Shown here in pieces: positions 1-7,961 of a stretch of DNA of 64,000 bases. The DNA comes from JADKBO01 sp965230345 (GTDB lineage Bacteria > Bacteroidota > Bacteroidia > Chitinophagales > Saprospiraceae). The first letter of the stretch is position 1, and the number at the start of each line of letters is the position of its first letter. Made by a program: the position numbers and the translations under genes. Location of the stretch: assembly GCA_965230345.1 (NCBI GenBank), contig CBDDKR010000002.1, positions 2,480,001 through 2,544,000 of the forward strand, in the 5' to 3' direction. The notes under the pieces were generated by a model. The model had not been told where the DNA came from. It did no database searches and saw only the letters and a list, made by a program, of their open reading frames with translations.

Positions 1-22
1 TCAATATTGGAGAAGAGAGGTG

Positions 23-1495
23 TCAAGATTTAATAAACCGTGTAGATACACCTTCGATGCGCAATACATAAATTCCAGCTTGGATATTGGGTATAGAAAT
101 CATATTCGCTGATAAAATTCCTGATTGTGTTAATACACCTTGGATATCATATATGTGGTATTGTTTCCCTTCATACCGATCCATTCCCGATAAATATAGC
201 AATTCATTACTTGGATTAGGGTATAACATTAGACGTTCTTGGGTAAGGGTTTCGATCGTTGAAACAGTCGTGTCAGCCTTTAAATCGTAATTAGGAAAAT
301 AGGGCATCGTATACGCATTCCAAGTACGAAGGGGAAATCCACGCTGTTTGAAATTACATTCTTTTCCCAAACTATTAGGACGATCAATCACATGCCAAAC
401 CTTTGTTCCATTTAAACAACTCATATAAATTTTGTCATTTGGCGCAAGTTGCATTTGGTAAAAATTAGCACTAAAAAATTCGCTAGTATCAATTTGAAAC
501 TCTTCAATTAATTGGAGAGAACCCAAAACATCCGAAGCCGACAAATCAAATTGAAATAAGGCAAGATTATGGTTGACGTAGAGTTTTTTAGAATCAGGTG
601 AAAACTCAAGACCATCGCCAAGCTTATTATCTCCGATAGATTCCCAAAAAGGCAAATGCATAGGATTGCTAAACCTTCCTGAAGAGCGATCAAAATCATA
701 GATTTCTACACCCGTGAGCAAATGAAAGCGAGCATAATACCTTCCATTTTGTGAAAACCTTGCGGGAAAGCCTATTCTCGGATAATTTAACATCACACCA
801 ATCTCTTGATGATGTGAGTGATGAATGCCAGTTTCATCCAAAAGAAAAAACTGGTAGTGATTTGCAGTTAAGACTGGTAGTACGATCCACCATCGCTTTC
901 CATCTGCGTGGCGAACAGCAGATATACTGCCCGCAGTTTGCAATTCCTCTAATAGCAACACCCTTTTTTGCGAAACGATTAGGCCATCTTCTTTATGTTT
1001 TATAACAGAATAATACAGTTCTGCCAAAAATGGGTACCCTTCATCGTCTTCACCTGTCTCTTGGTGTATCAAAAAATACTCACTGCTGTCATATGGGTTG
1101 GGCAAGATCACTACACCCTGTGGATATGTATGACCTCTCGGACAAAGAAACTCACTCGTCCAATAATTATCCAACAAAGTTAGACTATCTCCATTTTCTA
1201 AAATTTCATTGTTGGCACCATATACAGCACATCCGTTGGTATAGAATAATAAATTACCCTCTTCATCGCACATGCTTCCGGAAGTTAAATCAAAATTAGC
1301 TTCTCTATTAACATAGGACACTTTTGGAGGATCATATCGGAAATCAATATTCTGACCTCCAAAATCAGTTGTGTCTGGATTGCTTTCATAACCCATACAC
1401 CAAATATTATCGTACTTCTGTGCCCATGAATTTGATGTAGATAAAAAACATATCATCAGCCATAATAATATGATGTATGAATTATGATTGCGCAT
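23..1495 (-). CDS. T9SS type A sorting domain-containing secreted protein, copy 1
   Basis: A 490-residue protein with an N-terminal Sec signal (hydrophobic IILLWLMICFLSTSNSWAQ, residues about 8-26). The middle reads like a beta-propeller surface protein, with recurring segments such as FSPDSKKLYVNHNLALFQFD and LAPNDKIYMSCLNG that resemble WD40/PD40-type blades. The C-terminal 75 residues form a T9SS type A sorting domain (LYPNPSNELLYLSG, then YHIYDIQG, then AGIYVLRIEG), so the protein is expected to be exported and attached to or released from the outer membrane. No enzyme motif is recognised. A second copy lies at 2987-4456. Compared with that copy, changes cluster at residues about 330-400, just before the sorting domain. 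Confidence 0.85.
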   Translation of the reverse strand: MRNHNSYIILLWLMICFLSTSNSWAQKYDNIWCMGYESNPDTTDFGGQNIDFRYDPPKVSYVNREANFDLTSGSMCDEEGNLLFYTNGCAVYGANNEILENGDSLTLLDNYWTSEFLCPRGHTYPQGVVILPNPYDSSEYFLIHQETGEDDEGYPFLAELYYSVIKHKEDGLIVSQKRVLLLEELQTAGSISAVRHADGKRWWIVLPVLTANHYQFFLLDETGIHHSHHQEIGVMLNYPRIGFPARFSQNGRYYARFHLLTGVEIYDFDRSSGRFSNPMHLPFWESIGDNKLGDGLEFSPDSKKLYVNHNLALFQFDLSASDVLGSLQLIEEFQIDTSEFFSANFYQMQLAPNDKIYMSCLNGTKVWHVIDRPNSLGKECNFKQRGFPLRTWNAYTMPYFPNYDLKADTTVSTIETLTQERLMLYPNPSNELLYLSGMDRYEGKQYHIYDIQGVLTQSGILSANMISIPNIQAGIYVLRIEGVSTRFIKS

Positions 1496-1676
1496 ATCTT
1501 TGTTTTATTTGGTTAAGATAATGCTAATTGCATGTAAAACCTATATGAGGTTGAAAATCAATGAAATTTAGTGTGTTTTCTAACAAATATTTTCATCTAT
1601 TGATTGATTTAGAGAATAAAGTAATTATTCATACAGTTTCATAATGATTTAAGCACTTAATTAAGAACACATATTA
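23..1676. repeat. Direct repeat copy 1 (secreted-protein gene plus upstream region)
   Basis: This 1.65-kb block matches 2987-4637 in the same orientation. Homology begins exactly at the stop codon of the minus-strand gene and ends at the ATATTA that abuts the left end of the insertion sequence. By eye the copies differ at about 16 positions plus a 3-bp indel over 511-1495, at about 11 positions over 23-300, and at 47 positions in the block 301-510. The roughly 180 bp upstream of the gene are almost identical. The unit is a tandem duplication now split by the IS982-type element and a truncated ORF. Confidence 0.95.
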
Positions 1677-1704
1677 ACCTGAGTTCGATTAATATTTGAC
1701 TGAT

Positions 1705-1739
1705 AATAAGGGTTTTATATATCGTTAAATACCCTTATT
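1705..1739 (+). terminator. Hairpin inside the IS left end, upstream of the transposase
   Basis: The inverted repeat AATAAGGGT (1705-1713) / ACCCTTATT (1731-1739) has 9-bp arms and a 17-nt loop and sits between the IS terminus and the transposase start. Insertion sequences often carry such structures to block transcription entering from outside. A T-rich tail is absent, so a role as terminator or translational block is inference. Confidence 0.3.
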
Positions 1740-1809
1740 GATTATGAAATAATAAGGAATAGTTGTACCTTAATAGTTGACTATCAATTAATTAACAGAG
1801 CTATTCCTT

Positions 1810-2709
1810 ATGATTCTTAAAGAGCGAATTACTGATATTTTCTGTGTTGTGGATGAATTTGTGATCGAATTTGAAAATCACCTTGACCAACACAGTATTG
1901 GAAACAAACCCAAGCGTAAACCTAAATTAAACACTTCCGAGGTGATGACAATAATGATTCTATTTCAATTGAGTGGCATACGATGTTTCAAATGGTTTTA
2001 TAATCAATATCTCGTCAAACATTTGTCCTCAGAATTTCCCAATCACGTTTCTTATAATCGTTTTGTAGAACTTCAGAAAAAAGCATTATTACCCATGGCC
2101 TTGTTCGCAAAGACATGTTGTTTAGGAAGCTGTACTGGTATATCTTTTGTTGACTCTACTCCCATAAGGGTATGTAAAAACAAACGGATTTTTAATCATA
2201 AAGTATTTAAGAATATTGCGACAAGGGGGAAGTCCACAATGGGATATTTCTTTGGCTTTAAACTTCATTTAGTTGTTAATGAATATGGCCAAGTGATTGA
2301 TTTTCAGATCACTCAAACAAATGTTGATGATCGTACACCGTTAAAGGGTAATTTGTTAAAAAGGATCTGGGGCAAACTGTATGGAGATAAAGGCTATGTT
2401 AGCAAGCAACTTACAGAAGTGCTTTTTGATAATGGCATACATCTGGTAACAGGGATACGTAAAAACATGAAAAACTCATTGATGCCTTTAATCGATAAGA
2501 TAATGCTACGCAAACGTAGCATCATTGAAACGATCAACGATCAATTAAAAAACATTTGTATGATAGAACATTCTCGCCATCGTTCATTCCACAATTTTAT
2601 TAATAATCTCTTAGCTGGATTAATTGCATACTTTTTTTTGCCAAAAAAGCCCACAATCAAATTATATCAGTTTACACCACAAAATTCTTCGCAATTAGCT
2701 CTTTTTTAA
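1810..2709 (+). CDS. IS982-family transposase
   Basis: A 299-residue DDE transposase, the usual length for the IS982 family (about 270-310). The catalytic core is visible: the first Asp in FVDSTPIRVCKNKR (about residue 115), the second in LYGDKGYVSKQ (about 195), and the Glu in RSIIETINDQLKNI (about 240), followed by the family-typical SRHRSFHNFINNLLAGLIAY tail. The N-terminal half contains the conserved EVMTIMILFQLSGIRCFKWFYNQY segment. The reading frame is uninterrupted and lies inside intact terminal repeats, so the element may still be active. Confidence 0.95.
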   Translation: MILKERITDIFCVVDEFVIEFENHLDQHSIGNKPKRKPKLNTSEVMTIMILFQLSGIRCFKWFYNQYLVKHLSSEFPNHVSYNRFVELQKKALLPMALFAKTCCLGSCTGISFVDSTPIRVCKNKRIFNHKVFKNIATRGKSTMGYFFGFKLHLVVNEYGQVIDFQITQTNVDDRTPLKGNLLKRIWGKLYGDKGYVSKQLTEVLFDNGIHLVTGIRKNMKNSLMPLIDKIMLRKRSIIETINDQLKNICMIEHSRHRSFHNFINNLLAGLIAYFFLPKKPTIKLYQFTPQNSSQLALF

Positions 2710-2723
2710 TATCGAACTCAGGT

Positions 2724-2970
2724 TAATACTTTAATCAATCGCCAACCCTTACCCACAAGGAATGATTTTTTGCGAGATATAGTGTCTAAATTAGTAGAAA
2801 GACGGCATACACTTAGATTAACTCAAGAACATGTCGATCAATTAATGGGAAATTCTGATCGTCTTTTCTCAAAATGGGAATGTGGCTTAAGCACCCCTAC
2901 AGCCTTTAATCTATATTGTTGGGCTAAAACACTTGAGTGTTCTATGGAAATCATAGATGGAGCTTTATAA
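2724..2970 (+). pseudogene. 5'-truncated helix-turn-helix (XRE-like) gene remnant
   Basis: From the IS right end the frame is open through NTLINRQPLPTRNDFLRDIV and on to a TAA at 2968-2970. The only start codon within it is a TTG at 2770, giving 66 residues. The sequence contains an XRE-type DNA-binding motif (LRLTQEHVDQLMGNSDRLFS, then KWECGLSTPTAFNLYCWAKTL). The open frame continues upstream, in phase, to the transposase stop at 2707-2709, which indicates that the N-terminal part of a longer gene was removed at the IS junction. No matching N-terminal piece is seen left of the IS. It is best read as a decayed regulator fragment, although expression from the TTG or from an IS-derived promoter cannot be excluded. 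Confidence 0.6.
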
Positions 2971-2986
2971 TTAGTCAGATATCACA

Positions 2987-4456
2987 TCAAGATTTAATAA
3001 ACCGTGTAGATACACCTTCGATGCGCAATACATAAATTCCAGCTTGGATATTAGGTATAGAAATCATATTTGCTGATAAAATTCCTGATTGTGTTAATAC
3101 ACCTTGGATATCATATATGTGGTATTGTTTCCCCTCATACAGATCCATTCCCGATAAATACAGCATTTCATTACTTGGATTAGGGTATATCATTAGACGT
3201 TCTTGGGTAATGATTTCAATCGTTGAAACAGTCGTATCAGCCTTTAAATCGTAATTAGGAAAATAGGGCATGGTCAATGCATTGAAAGTACGAAGGGGAA
3301 ATCCACGCTGTTCAAAATCACATTCGCCTCCTAGAGCATTAGGATTATGAATCACGTGTAATACTTTTGTTCCATTTAAACAGCTCATATAAATTTTATC
3401 ATTGGGTGCAAGTTGCATTTGATAAAACACTGGAGGAAGAAAACCAGAGGAATCAACCTCAAACTCTTCAATTAATTGGAGAGAACCCAAAACATCCGAA
3501 GCCGACAAATCAAATTGATATAAGGCAAGATTATGGTTGACGTAGAGTTTTTTAGAATCAGGTGAAAACTCAAGACCATCACCCAGCTTATCTCCGATAG
3601 ATTCCCAAAAAGGCAAATGCATAGGATTGCTAAACCTTCCTGAAGAGCGATCAAAATCATAGATTTCTACACCCGTGAGCAAATGAAAGCGAGCATAATA
3701 CTTTCCATTTTGTGAAAACCTTGCGGGAAAGCCTATTCTCGGATAATTTAACATCACACCAATCTCTTGATGATGTGTGTGATGAATGCCAGTTTCATCC
3801 AAAAGAAAAAACTGGTAGTGATTTGCAGTTAAGACTGGTAGTACGATCCACCATCGCTTTCCATCTGCGTGGCGAACAGCAGATATACTGCCCGCAGTTT
3901 GCAATTCCTCTAATAGCAACACCCTTTTTTGCGAAACGATTAGGCCATCTTCTTTATGTTTTATAACAGAATAATACAGTTCTGCCACGAATGGATATCC
4001 TTCATCGTCTTCACCTGTCTCTTGGTGTATCAAAAAATACTCACTGCTGTCATATGGGTTGGGCAAGATCACTACACCCTGTGGATATGTATGACCTCTC
4101 GGACAAAGAAACTCACTCGTCCAATAATTATCCAACAAAGTTAGACTATCTCCATTTTCTAAAATTTCATTGTTGGCACCATATACAGCACATCCGTTGG
4201 TATAGAATAATAAATTACCCTCTTCATCGCACATACTTCCGGATGTTGTATCAAAATTAGCTTCTCTATTAACATAGGACACTTTTGGAGGATCATATCG
4301 AAAATCAATATTCTGACCTCCAAAATCAGTTGTGTCTGGATTGCTTTCATAACCCATACACCAAATATTATCGTACTTCTGTGCCCATGAATTTGATGTA
4401 GATAAAAAGCATATCATCAGCCATAATAATATGATGTATGAATTATGATTGCGCAT
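2987..4456 (-). CDS. T9SS type A sorting domain-containing secreted protein, copy 2
   Basis: A 489-residue paralogue of the 23-1495 product with the same signal peptide, propeller-like body and C-terminal T9SS sorting domain (IYPNPSNEMLYLSG to the terminal RFIKS). The main protein differences fall at residues about 335-400: copy 1 has FQIDTSEFFSANFYQ and VWHVIDRPNSLGKECNFKQ, whereas this copy has FEVDSSGFLPPVFYQ and VLHVIHNPNALGGECDFEQ. One Asn is missing near residue 290. Both copies are intact, with no frameshift. A surface or secreted structural role is likely and no catalytic function is proposed. Confidence 0.85.
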   Translation of the reverse strand: MRNHNSYIILLWLMICFLSTSNSWAQKYDNIWCMGYESNPDTTDFGGQNIDFRYDPPKVSYVNREANFDTTSGSMCDEEGNLLFYTNGCAVYGANNEILENGDSLTLLDNYWTSEFLCPRGHTYPQGVVILPNPYDSSEYFLIHQETGEDDEGYPFVAELYYSVIKHKEDGLIVSQKRVLLLEELQTAGSISAVRHADGKRWWIVLPVLTANHYQFFLLDETGIHHTHHQEIGVMLNYPRIGFPARFSQNGKYYARFHLLTGVEIYDFDRSSGRFSNPMHLPFWESIGDKLGDGLEFSPDSKKLYVNHNLALYQFDLSASDVLGSLQLIEEFEVDSSGFLPPVFYQMQLAPNDKIYMSCLNGTKVLHVIHNPNALGGECDFEQRGFPLRTFNALTMPYFPNYDLKADTTVSTIEIITQERLMIYPNPSNEMLYLSGMDLYEGKQYHIYDIQGVLTQSGILSANMISIPNIQAGIYVLRIEGVSTRFIKS

Positions 4457-4637
4457 ATCTTTGTTTTATTTGGTTAAGATAATGCTAATTGCATGTAAAA
4501 CCTATATGAGGTTGAAAATCAATGAAATTTAGTGTGTTTTCTAACAAATATTTTCATCTATTGATTGATTTAGAGAATAAAGTAATTATTCATACAGTTT
4601 CATAATGATTTAAGCACTTGATTAAGAACACATATTA
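2987..4637. repeat. Direct repeat copy 2 (secreted-protein gene plus upstream region)
   Basis: Second copy of the block at 23-1676. Homology stops at ATATTA (4632-4637). The last A is also the first base of a 10-bp perfect palindrome, ACGAATTCGT (4637-4646), which is absent from copy 1 because the insertion sequence begins there. The 210-bp segment 3265-3474 is strongly diverged from 301-510 while both flanks are nearly identical. Confidence 0.95.
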
Positions 4638-4762
4638 CGAATTCGTGAATTGAGAATCTGGCAACTTATTACTATTTTGAATAAAATCGACTGCAAAAAT
4701 GAGATGACCATTTAAATTCAATTGATGTTTTTTATATAAATGTGAACAAATATTTGACTTGA
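4457..4762. other. Gene-free gap: duplicated upstream region, then unique DNA before arsR
   Basis: 4457-4637 repeats 1496-1676 almost exactly and should hold whatever promoter serves the minus-strand secreted-protein gene, although no clean TAnnTTTG box was seen there. A perfect palindrome ACGAATTCGT (4637-4646) begins at the last duplicated base. 4647-4762 is unique AT-rich sequence leading to the arsenic operon and shows no ORF. Confidence 0.6.
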
Positions 4763-4779
4763 TACGATGATTAATCGTA
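4763..4779. promoter_or_regulatory. Candidate ArsR operator dyad
   Basis: The dyad TACGAT-GATTA-ATCGTA (6-bp arms, 5-bp centre) lies immediately upstream of arsR. It covers the first possible ATG (4767), which argues that translation starts later, at 4803, and that this site is where ArsR represses its own operon. ArsR/SmtB proteins bind such short dyads near their promoters. Binding here is inferred from position and symmetry. Confidence 0.4.
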
Positions 4780-4802
4780 ATATTGCAATAAATAAATTAA
4801 AG

Positions 4803-5132
4803 ATGGGGGTAACAAAATCAAATATATATTCAGATCATCAAAATGAGCTGGCAAATTGGATCAAAGCTTTGGGCCATCCTGCTAGGATTGCAATTGTACA
4901 ATATTTATTCAAGTTAAACTCTTGTGTATGTGGAGATTTGGTTAAGGAAATAGGACTAGCTCAACCGACTATTTCGCAACACCTTAAAGAGTTGAAACGA
5001 ATTGGACTCATTAAAGGAACTATAGAAGGGACCAGCATTTGTTATTGCATCGATCAGGATAAATGGGCTATAATGAAACAGAAAATATGGAATTTTATAA
5101 ACCAAAGCTCCGACCACAATCAATGTTGTTAA
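4803..5132 (+). CDS. arsR: ArsR/SmtB-family metalloregulator
   Basis: A winged-helix repressor of 109 residues that should leave its operator when arsenite binds. The start at 4803 (MGVTKSNIYSDHQNELANW) was chosen because the family's conserved part begins here and because the upstream ATG at 4767 lies in a dyad that looks like the operator; using 4767 would add 12 residues. Visible features are ALGHPARIAIVQYL, the metal-site motif SCVCGDLVKEI (paired Cys as in ELCVCDL of classical ArsR), the recognition helix AQPTISQHLKELKRIGL, and the wing GTIEGTSICYCID. The protein ends in a further Cys pair. It is the first gene of the arsenic operon. Confidence 0.9.
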   Translation: MGVTKSNIYSDHQNELANWIKALGHPARIAIVQYLFKLNSCVCGDLVKEIGLAQPTISQHLKELKRIGLIKGTIEGTSICYCIDQDKWAIMKQKIWNFINQSSDHNQCC

Positions 5133-5212
5133 GTAGTCCAAATATGATTAATCTGAATAATATGTACTTGATTTGCCATCTTAATATTCATTAATAAAAC
5201 AAATAGGAACAA

Positions 5213-5683
5213 ATGAACCTTACAGAACTTAAGACGTTTTTAACTCAGCAAGAAAAATTGGAAGTTGAATTGCCAACTGGAGAATTGGTGCCTAGTCATT
5301 TTCATTTGACAGAGATAGGCCAGATTTCTAAAAGATATATCGATTGTGGAGGAACCTTCCGATTTGAAGAGGTTATTAGCTTACAATTATGGACGGCTGA
5401 TGATTATGAACATAGATTAACCCCACAAAAGTTTTTGTCCATTATCGAAATGGCAGAGGAAAAACTGAGTATAGGAAATCTGGAATTGGAAGTTGAATAT
5501 CAAGGGAACACCATTCAGAAATTTGGTTTACAATCCAAGGCAAATAAATTGGTTCTTACTACAACTTTAACGGATTGTTTGGCTAAGGATAAATGTGGAG
5601 TTCCAGAAGTGAAAACCAAAGTTAATCTTAAGGATCTTCCGATGTCTTCAAACGCTTGTACTCCCGGTGGAAATTGTTGTTAA
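5213..5683 (+). CDS. DUF6428 family protein of the arsenic operon
   Basis: A 156-residue soluble protein that resembles the DUF6428 family, which is commonly found between arsR and the arsenate reductase in Bacteroidota. The N-terminal part (LPTGELVPSHFHLTEIGQIS) contains a His-x-His pair, a Cys follows in YIDCGGTFR, and the C-terminus carries several Cys (LTDCLAKDKCGV, ACTPGGNCC). Thiols plus His suggest arsenic or metal binding or a thiol-dependent reaction, but no function is established. It sits 80 bp after arsR and 6 bp before the reductase, so it is almost certainly cotranscribed. Confidence 0.75.
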   Translation: MNLTELKTFLTQQEKLEVELPTGELVPSHFHLTEIGQISKRYIDCGGTFRFEEVISLQLWTADDYEHRLTPQKFLSIIEMAEEKLSIGNLELEVEYQGNTIQKFGLQSKANKLVLTTTLTDCLAKDKCGVPEVKTKVNLKDLPMSSNACTPGGNCC

Positions 5684-5689
5684 TCTGTC

Positions 5690-6325
5690 ATGAGTACAAA
5701 TAATTTATTGCAACATGTCAAGGAGGAAATTGAAAGCTTTGATGTTGCATTAATCAGTCGAAAAAGAAGAAACCTTTTAGAAGTTTTAGCTAAGGAGATT
5801 GCAAAATCTATAGAGGAGGATAAAAATATAGCTTTGAATTTCATATGCACACACAATTCCAGAAGAAGTCATTTGGCACAAATTTGGGCTAAAACCATTT
5901 CGGTGTATCTTGGATTATACCATATTGATTGTTTTTCTGGAGGAACAGCAACCACATCTACCGCAGGTCCTATAATCAGAACTTTACAGAATCAAGGATT
6001 CGAAATTAAGCAACTTTCAAAAGATTCCAATGCTGTTCATGCAGTACGATTTTCCAAAAAAAATGAAGCTATATATAGTTTTTCGAAAAAAGTTGACGAC
6101 CTTTCAAATCCTAGTGAATCGTTCATCGCAATTATGACTTGTAGTAGTGCGGATAAGGATTGCCCTGTCGTATTTGGTGCTAAAAAACGATATGCTCTTA
6201 CCTATGACGATCCAAAAATATTCGATGGTACGAATATGGAGGAAGAGAAGTATTTAGAACGAAGTCGGCAAATTGGATCAGAGATGCTCTATTTAATGCA
6301 AGAAGTTAAAGATTATATGGGATGA
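5690..6325 (+). CDS. Arsenate reductase of the low-molecular-weight phosphatase fold
   Basis: Reduces arsenate to arsenite in the cytoplasm, supplying the substrate of the adjacent pump. The 211-residue protein has the phosphatase P-loop CTHNSRRS (Cys53, Arg59) after an N-terminal helical extension of about 45 residues. A second Cys pair, Cys151 and Cys158 in TCSSADKDCPV, has the seven-residue spacing of the Cys82/Cys89 pair of thioredoxin-coupled ArsC (pI258 type). This is the best evidence that it is an arsenate reductase and not a tyrosine phosphatase. Its stop overlaps the start of the pump gene by 4 nt (ATGA), implying translational coupling. Databases often label this group protein-tyrosine-phosphatase. 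Confidence 0.85.
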   Translation: MSTNNLLQHVKEEIESFDVALISRKRRNLLEVLAKEIAKSIEEDKNIALNFICTHNSRRSHLAQIWAKTISVYLGLYHIDCFSGGTATTSTAGPIIRTLQNQGFEIKQLSKDSNAVHAVRFSKKNEAIYSFSKKVDDLSNPSESFIAIMTCSSADKDCPVVFGAKKRYALTYDDPKIFDGTNMEEEKYLERSRQIGSEMLYLMQEVKDYMG

Positions 6326-7359
6326 AAAAAATGAGTTTTTTAGACAAATACCTTACGCTTTGGATATTTGTCGCCATGTTCATCGGTGTTTTTATGGGAG
6401 TGTATTTCCCATCTATCCCAGAACTAATTCAAGGAATGGGAGAGGGGAGTGTTAATATCCCATTGGCCGTTGGGCTCATTCTGATGATGTATCCTCCATT
6501 AGCCAAAGTGAATTATTCGTTGTTACCTAAAGTCTTTAGGGATGTAAAGATATTGACTACTTCGATCCTATTAAATTGGGTTATTGGTCCGGTGCTCATG
6601 TTTATTTTAGCTATGGTGTTTTTGCATGATTACCCAGAATACATGGTGGGCTTAATTTTAATAGGTTTGGCCCGATGCATAGCCATGGTATTGGTTTGGA
6701 ATGATCTAGCTGAAGGAAATTCAGAGTATGGAGCAGGTTTGGTAGCAATAAATAGTTTGTTTCAAGTTGTGGCTTATAGCTTTTATGCATGGGTATTTAT
6801 CACAATACTTCCGCCTTGGTTTGGACTGGAAGGCATGTTTGTAGATATACCAATTTCCGAGATAGCTAAGAGTGTTTTGATCTACTTAGGGATCCCGTTT
6901 CTGCTTGGAATACTAAGTCGACTCTTGCTAGTCAAGCTATACTCAAAAGAATGGTATGAAGAAGTGTTTATACCAAGGATTTCTCCACTGACATTAATCT
7001 CATTGCTCTTTACGATCGTAATTATGTTTTCTTTAAAAGGTGACTTAATCGTTGAGCTTCCAATGGATGTAGCTTTGATTGCGGTTCCTTTGATTATTTA
7101 CTTTGTTATTATGTATTTGTTGGCATTTATTACCTCAAGAATAATAGGTGCGACACACGACAAAACCGTTTCAATTGCTTTTACAGCAGCAGGCAATAAT
7201 TTCGAATTGGCCATTGCAGTAGGTATCGCAGTATTTGGCATCAATTCAGGACAAGCATTTACTGGAGTTATAGGTCCATTGGTTGAAGTTCCAGTATTGA
7301 TTTTATTGGTGAAGGCCACTGTTTGGTACAAAAACAAGTATCTTAAGGAATCAATTTAA
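6322..7359 (+). CDS. ACR3-type arsenite efflux transporter
   Basis: A 345-residue inner-membrane protein with about ten hydrophobic helices, the usual size for bacterial ACR3. The catalytic Cys in helix 4 is present (GLARCIAMVLVWNDLA, Cys119), as is the conserved Glu in helix 9 (AAGNNFELAIAVG, Glu295). It exports As(III) and sometimes Sb(III), probably driven by the proton gradient. Its first codons overlap the arsenate reductase stop, so the two are made together. It resembles ACR3 and not the unrelated ArsB family. Confidence 0.93.
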   Translation: MKKMSFLDKYLTLWIFVAMFIGVFMGVYFPSIPELIQGMGEGSVNIPLAVGLILMMYPPLAKVNYSLLPKVFRDVKILTTSILLNWVIGPVLMFILAMVFLHDYPEYMVGLILIGLARCIAMVLVWNDLAEGNSEYGAGLVAINSLFQVVAYSFYAWVFITILPPWFGLEGMFVDIPISEIAKSVLIYLGIPFLLGILSRLLLVKLYSKEWYEEVFIPRISPLTLISLLFTIVIMFSLKGDLIVELPMDVALIAVPLIIYFVIMYLLAFITSRIIGATHDKTVSIAFTAAGNNFELAIAVGIAVFGINSGQAFTGVIGPLVEVPVLILLVKATVWYKNKYLKESI

Positions 7360-7379
7360 TTATTTCACGAGTATACGAA

Positions 7380-7961
7380 ATGAGTAAAGATAGAAGTGAA
7401 TATAAAATAGGAGCAATGGATTATTTATCTAGTGTTTTGAAGCAATTTCAATATTACAAATCATTAGGTGAAAAATCAATGGACCAATTGAGGGATGACC
7501 AGTTGTTTGAGTATGAAAGAGGAACAAATAGTATTGCCATTATAGTAAATCACTTGCACGGAAATATGATGTCACGATGGACAGATTTTTTGAATAGTGA
7601 TGGTGAGAAAACATGGCGAAATCGTGATCAAGAATTTGAAGGTAGGATTAAGAATAAAGAGGAGCTACTTAGGAAATGGAATGAAGGTTGGCAATGTTTG
7701 TTCGATGCTTTGGACTCCATTAATGAAGAAAATTTTGGGACCATAGTTTATATTCGAAATCATGGACACACCATCATAGAAGCTATCAATAGACAGTTGT
7801 GCCATTATTCATATCACGTTGGCCAGATGGTTCATATTGCGAAGGTTTTTAAAGGTGATCATTGGAATTCATTATCTATTCCAAAAGGAAAATCAACAGA
7901 GTATAACAAGGAGAAATTTTCCAAAGAAAAATCACGAACTCATTTTACAGATGATCTTTAA
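7380..7961 (+). CDS. DUF1572 / DinB-like four-helix protein
   Basis: A 193-residue protein of the DinB/YfiT-like superfamily. The His residues expected to bind a divalent metal are visible in NHLHGNMMSRW (about residue 60) and CHYSYHVGQMVHIAK (about residues 141-155). It starts 20 bp after the ACR3 gene on the same strand and probably belongs to the arsenic operon. Some members of this superfamily are metal-dependent thiol S-transferases (bacillithiol transferases), so a thiol role in arsenic detoxification is an attractive but untested inference. A second DinB-like protein lies at 57324-57776. Confidence 0.75.
   Translation: MSKDRSEYKIGAMDYLSSVLKQFQYYKSLGEKSMDQLRDDQLFEYERGTNSIAIIVNHLHGNMMSRWTDFLNSDGEKTWRNRDQEFEGRIKNKEELLRKWNEGWQCLFDALDSINEENFGTIVYIRNHGHTIIEAINRQLCHYSYHVGQMVHIAKVFKGDHWNSLSIPKGKSTEYNKEKFSKEKSRTHFTDDL

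Larger units (their letters stand above)
1677..2723. mobile_element. IS982-family insertion sequence
   Basis: A 1,047-bp element with one transposase gene and 13-bp perfect terminal inverted repeats, ACCTGAGTTCGAT at 1677-1689 and its complement at 2711-2723. The identity continues outward as TATTA on both sides, giving an 18-bp match at 1672-1689 and 2711-2728. IS982 elements are about 1 kb, begin with ACC and usually make short target duplications. Here the flanks (ACATATTA on the left, TAATACTT on the right) are not a direct repeat, which suggests a rearrangement after insertion. The left end coincides with the boundary of the duplicated block and the right end truncates a helix-turn-helix gene. 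Confidence 0.9.

Noticed and set aside
751..1299. Plus-strand ORFs opposite the secreted-protein gene copies (also at 3712-4260)
   Set aside because: They lie entirely in the complement of intact genes, have no recognisable protein features and repeat only because the genes themselves are duplicated.
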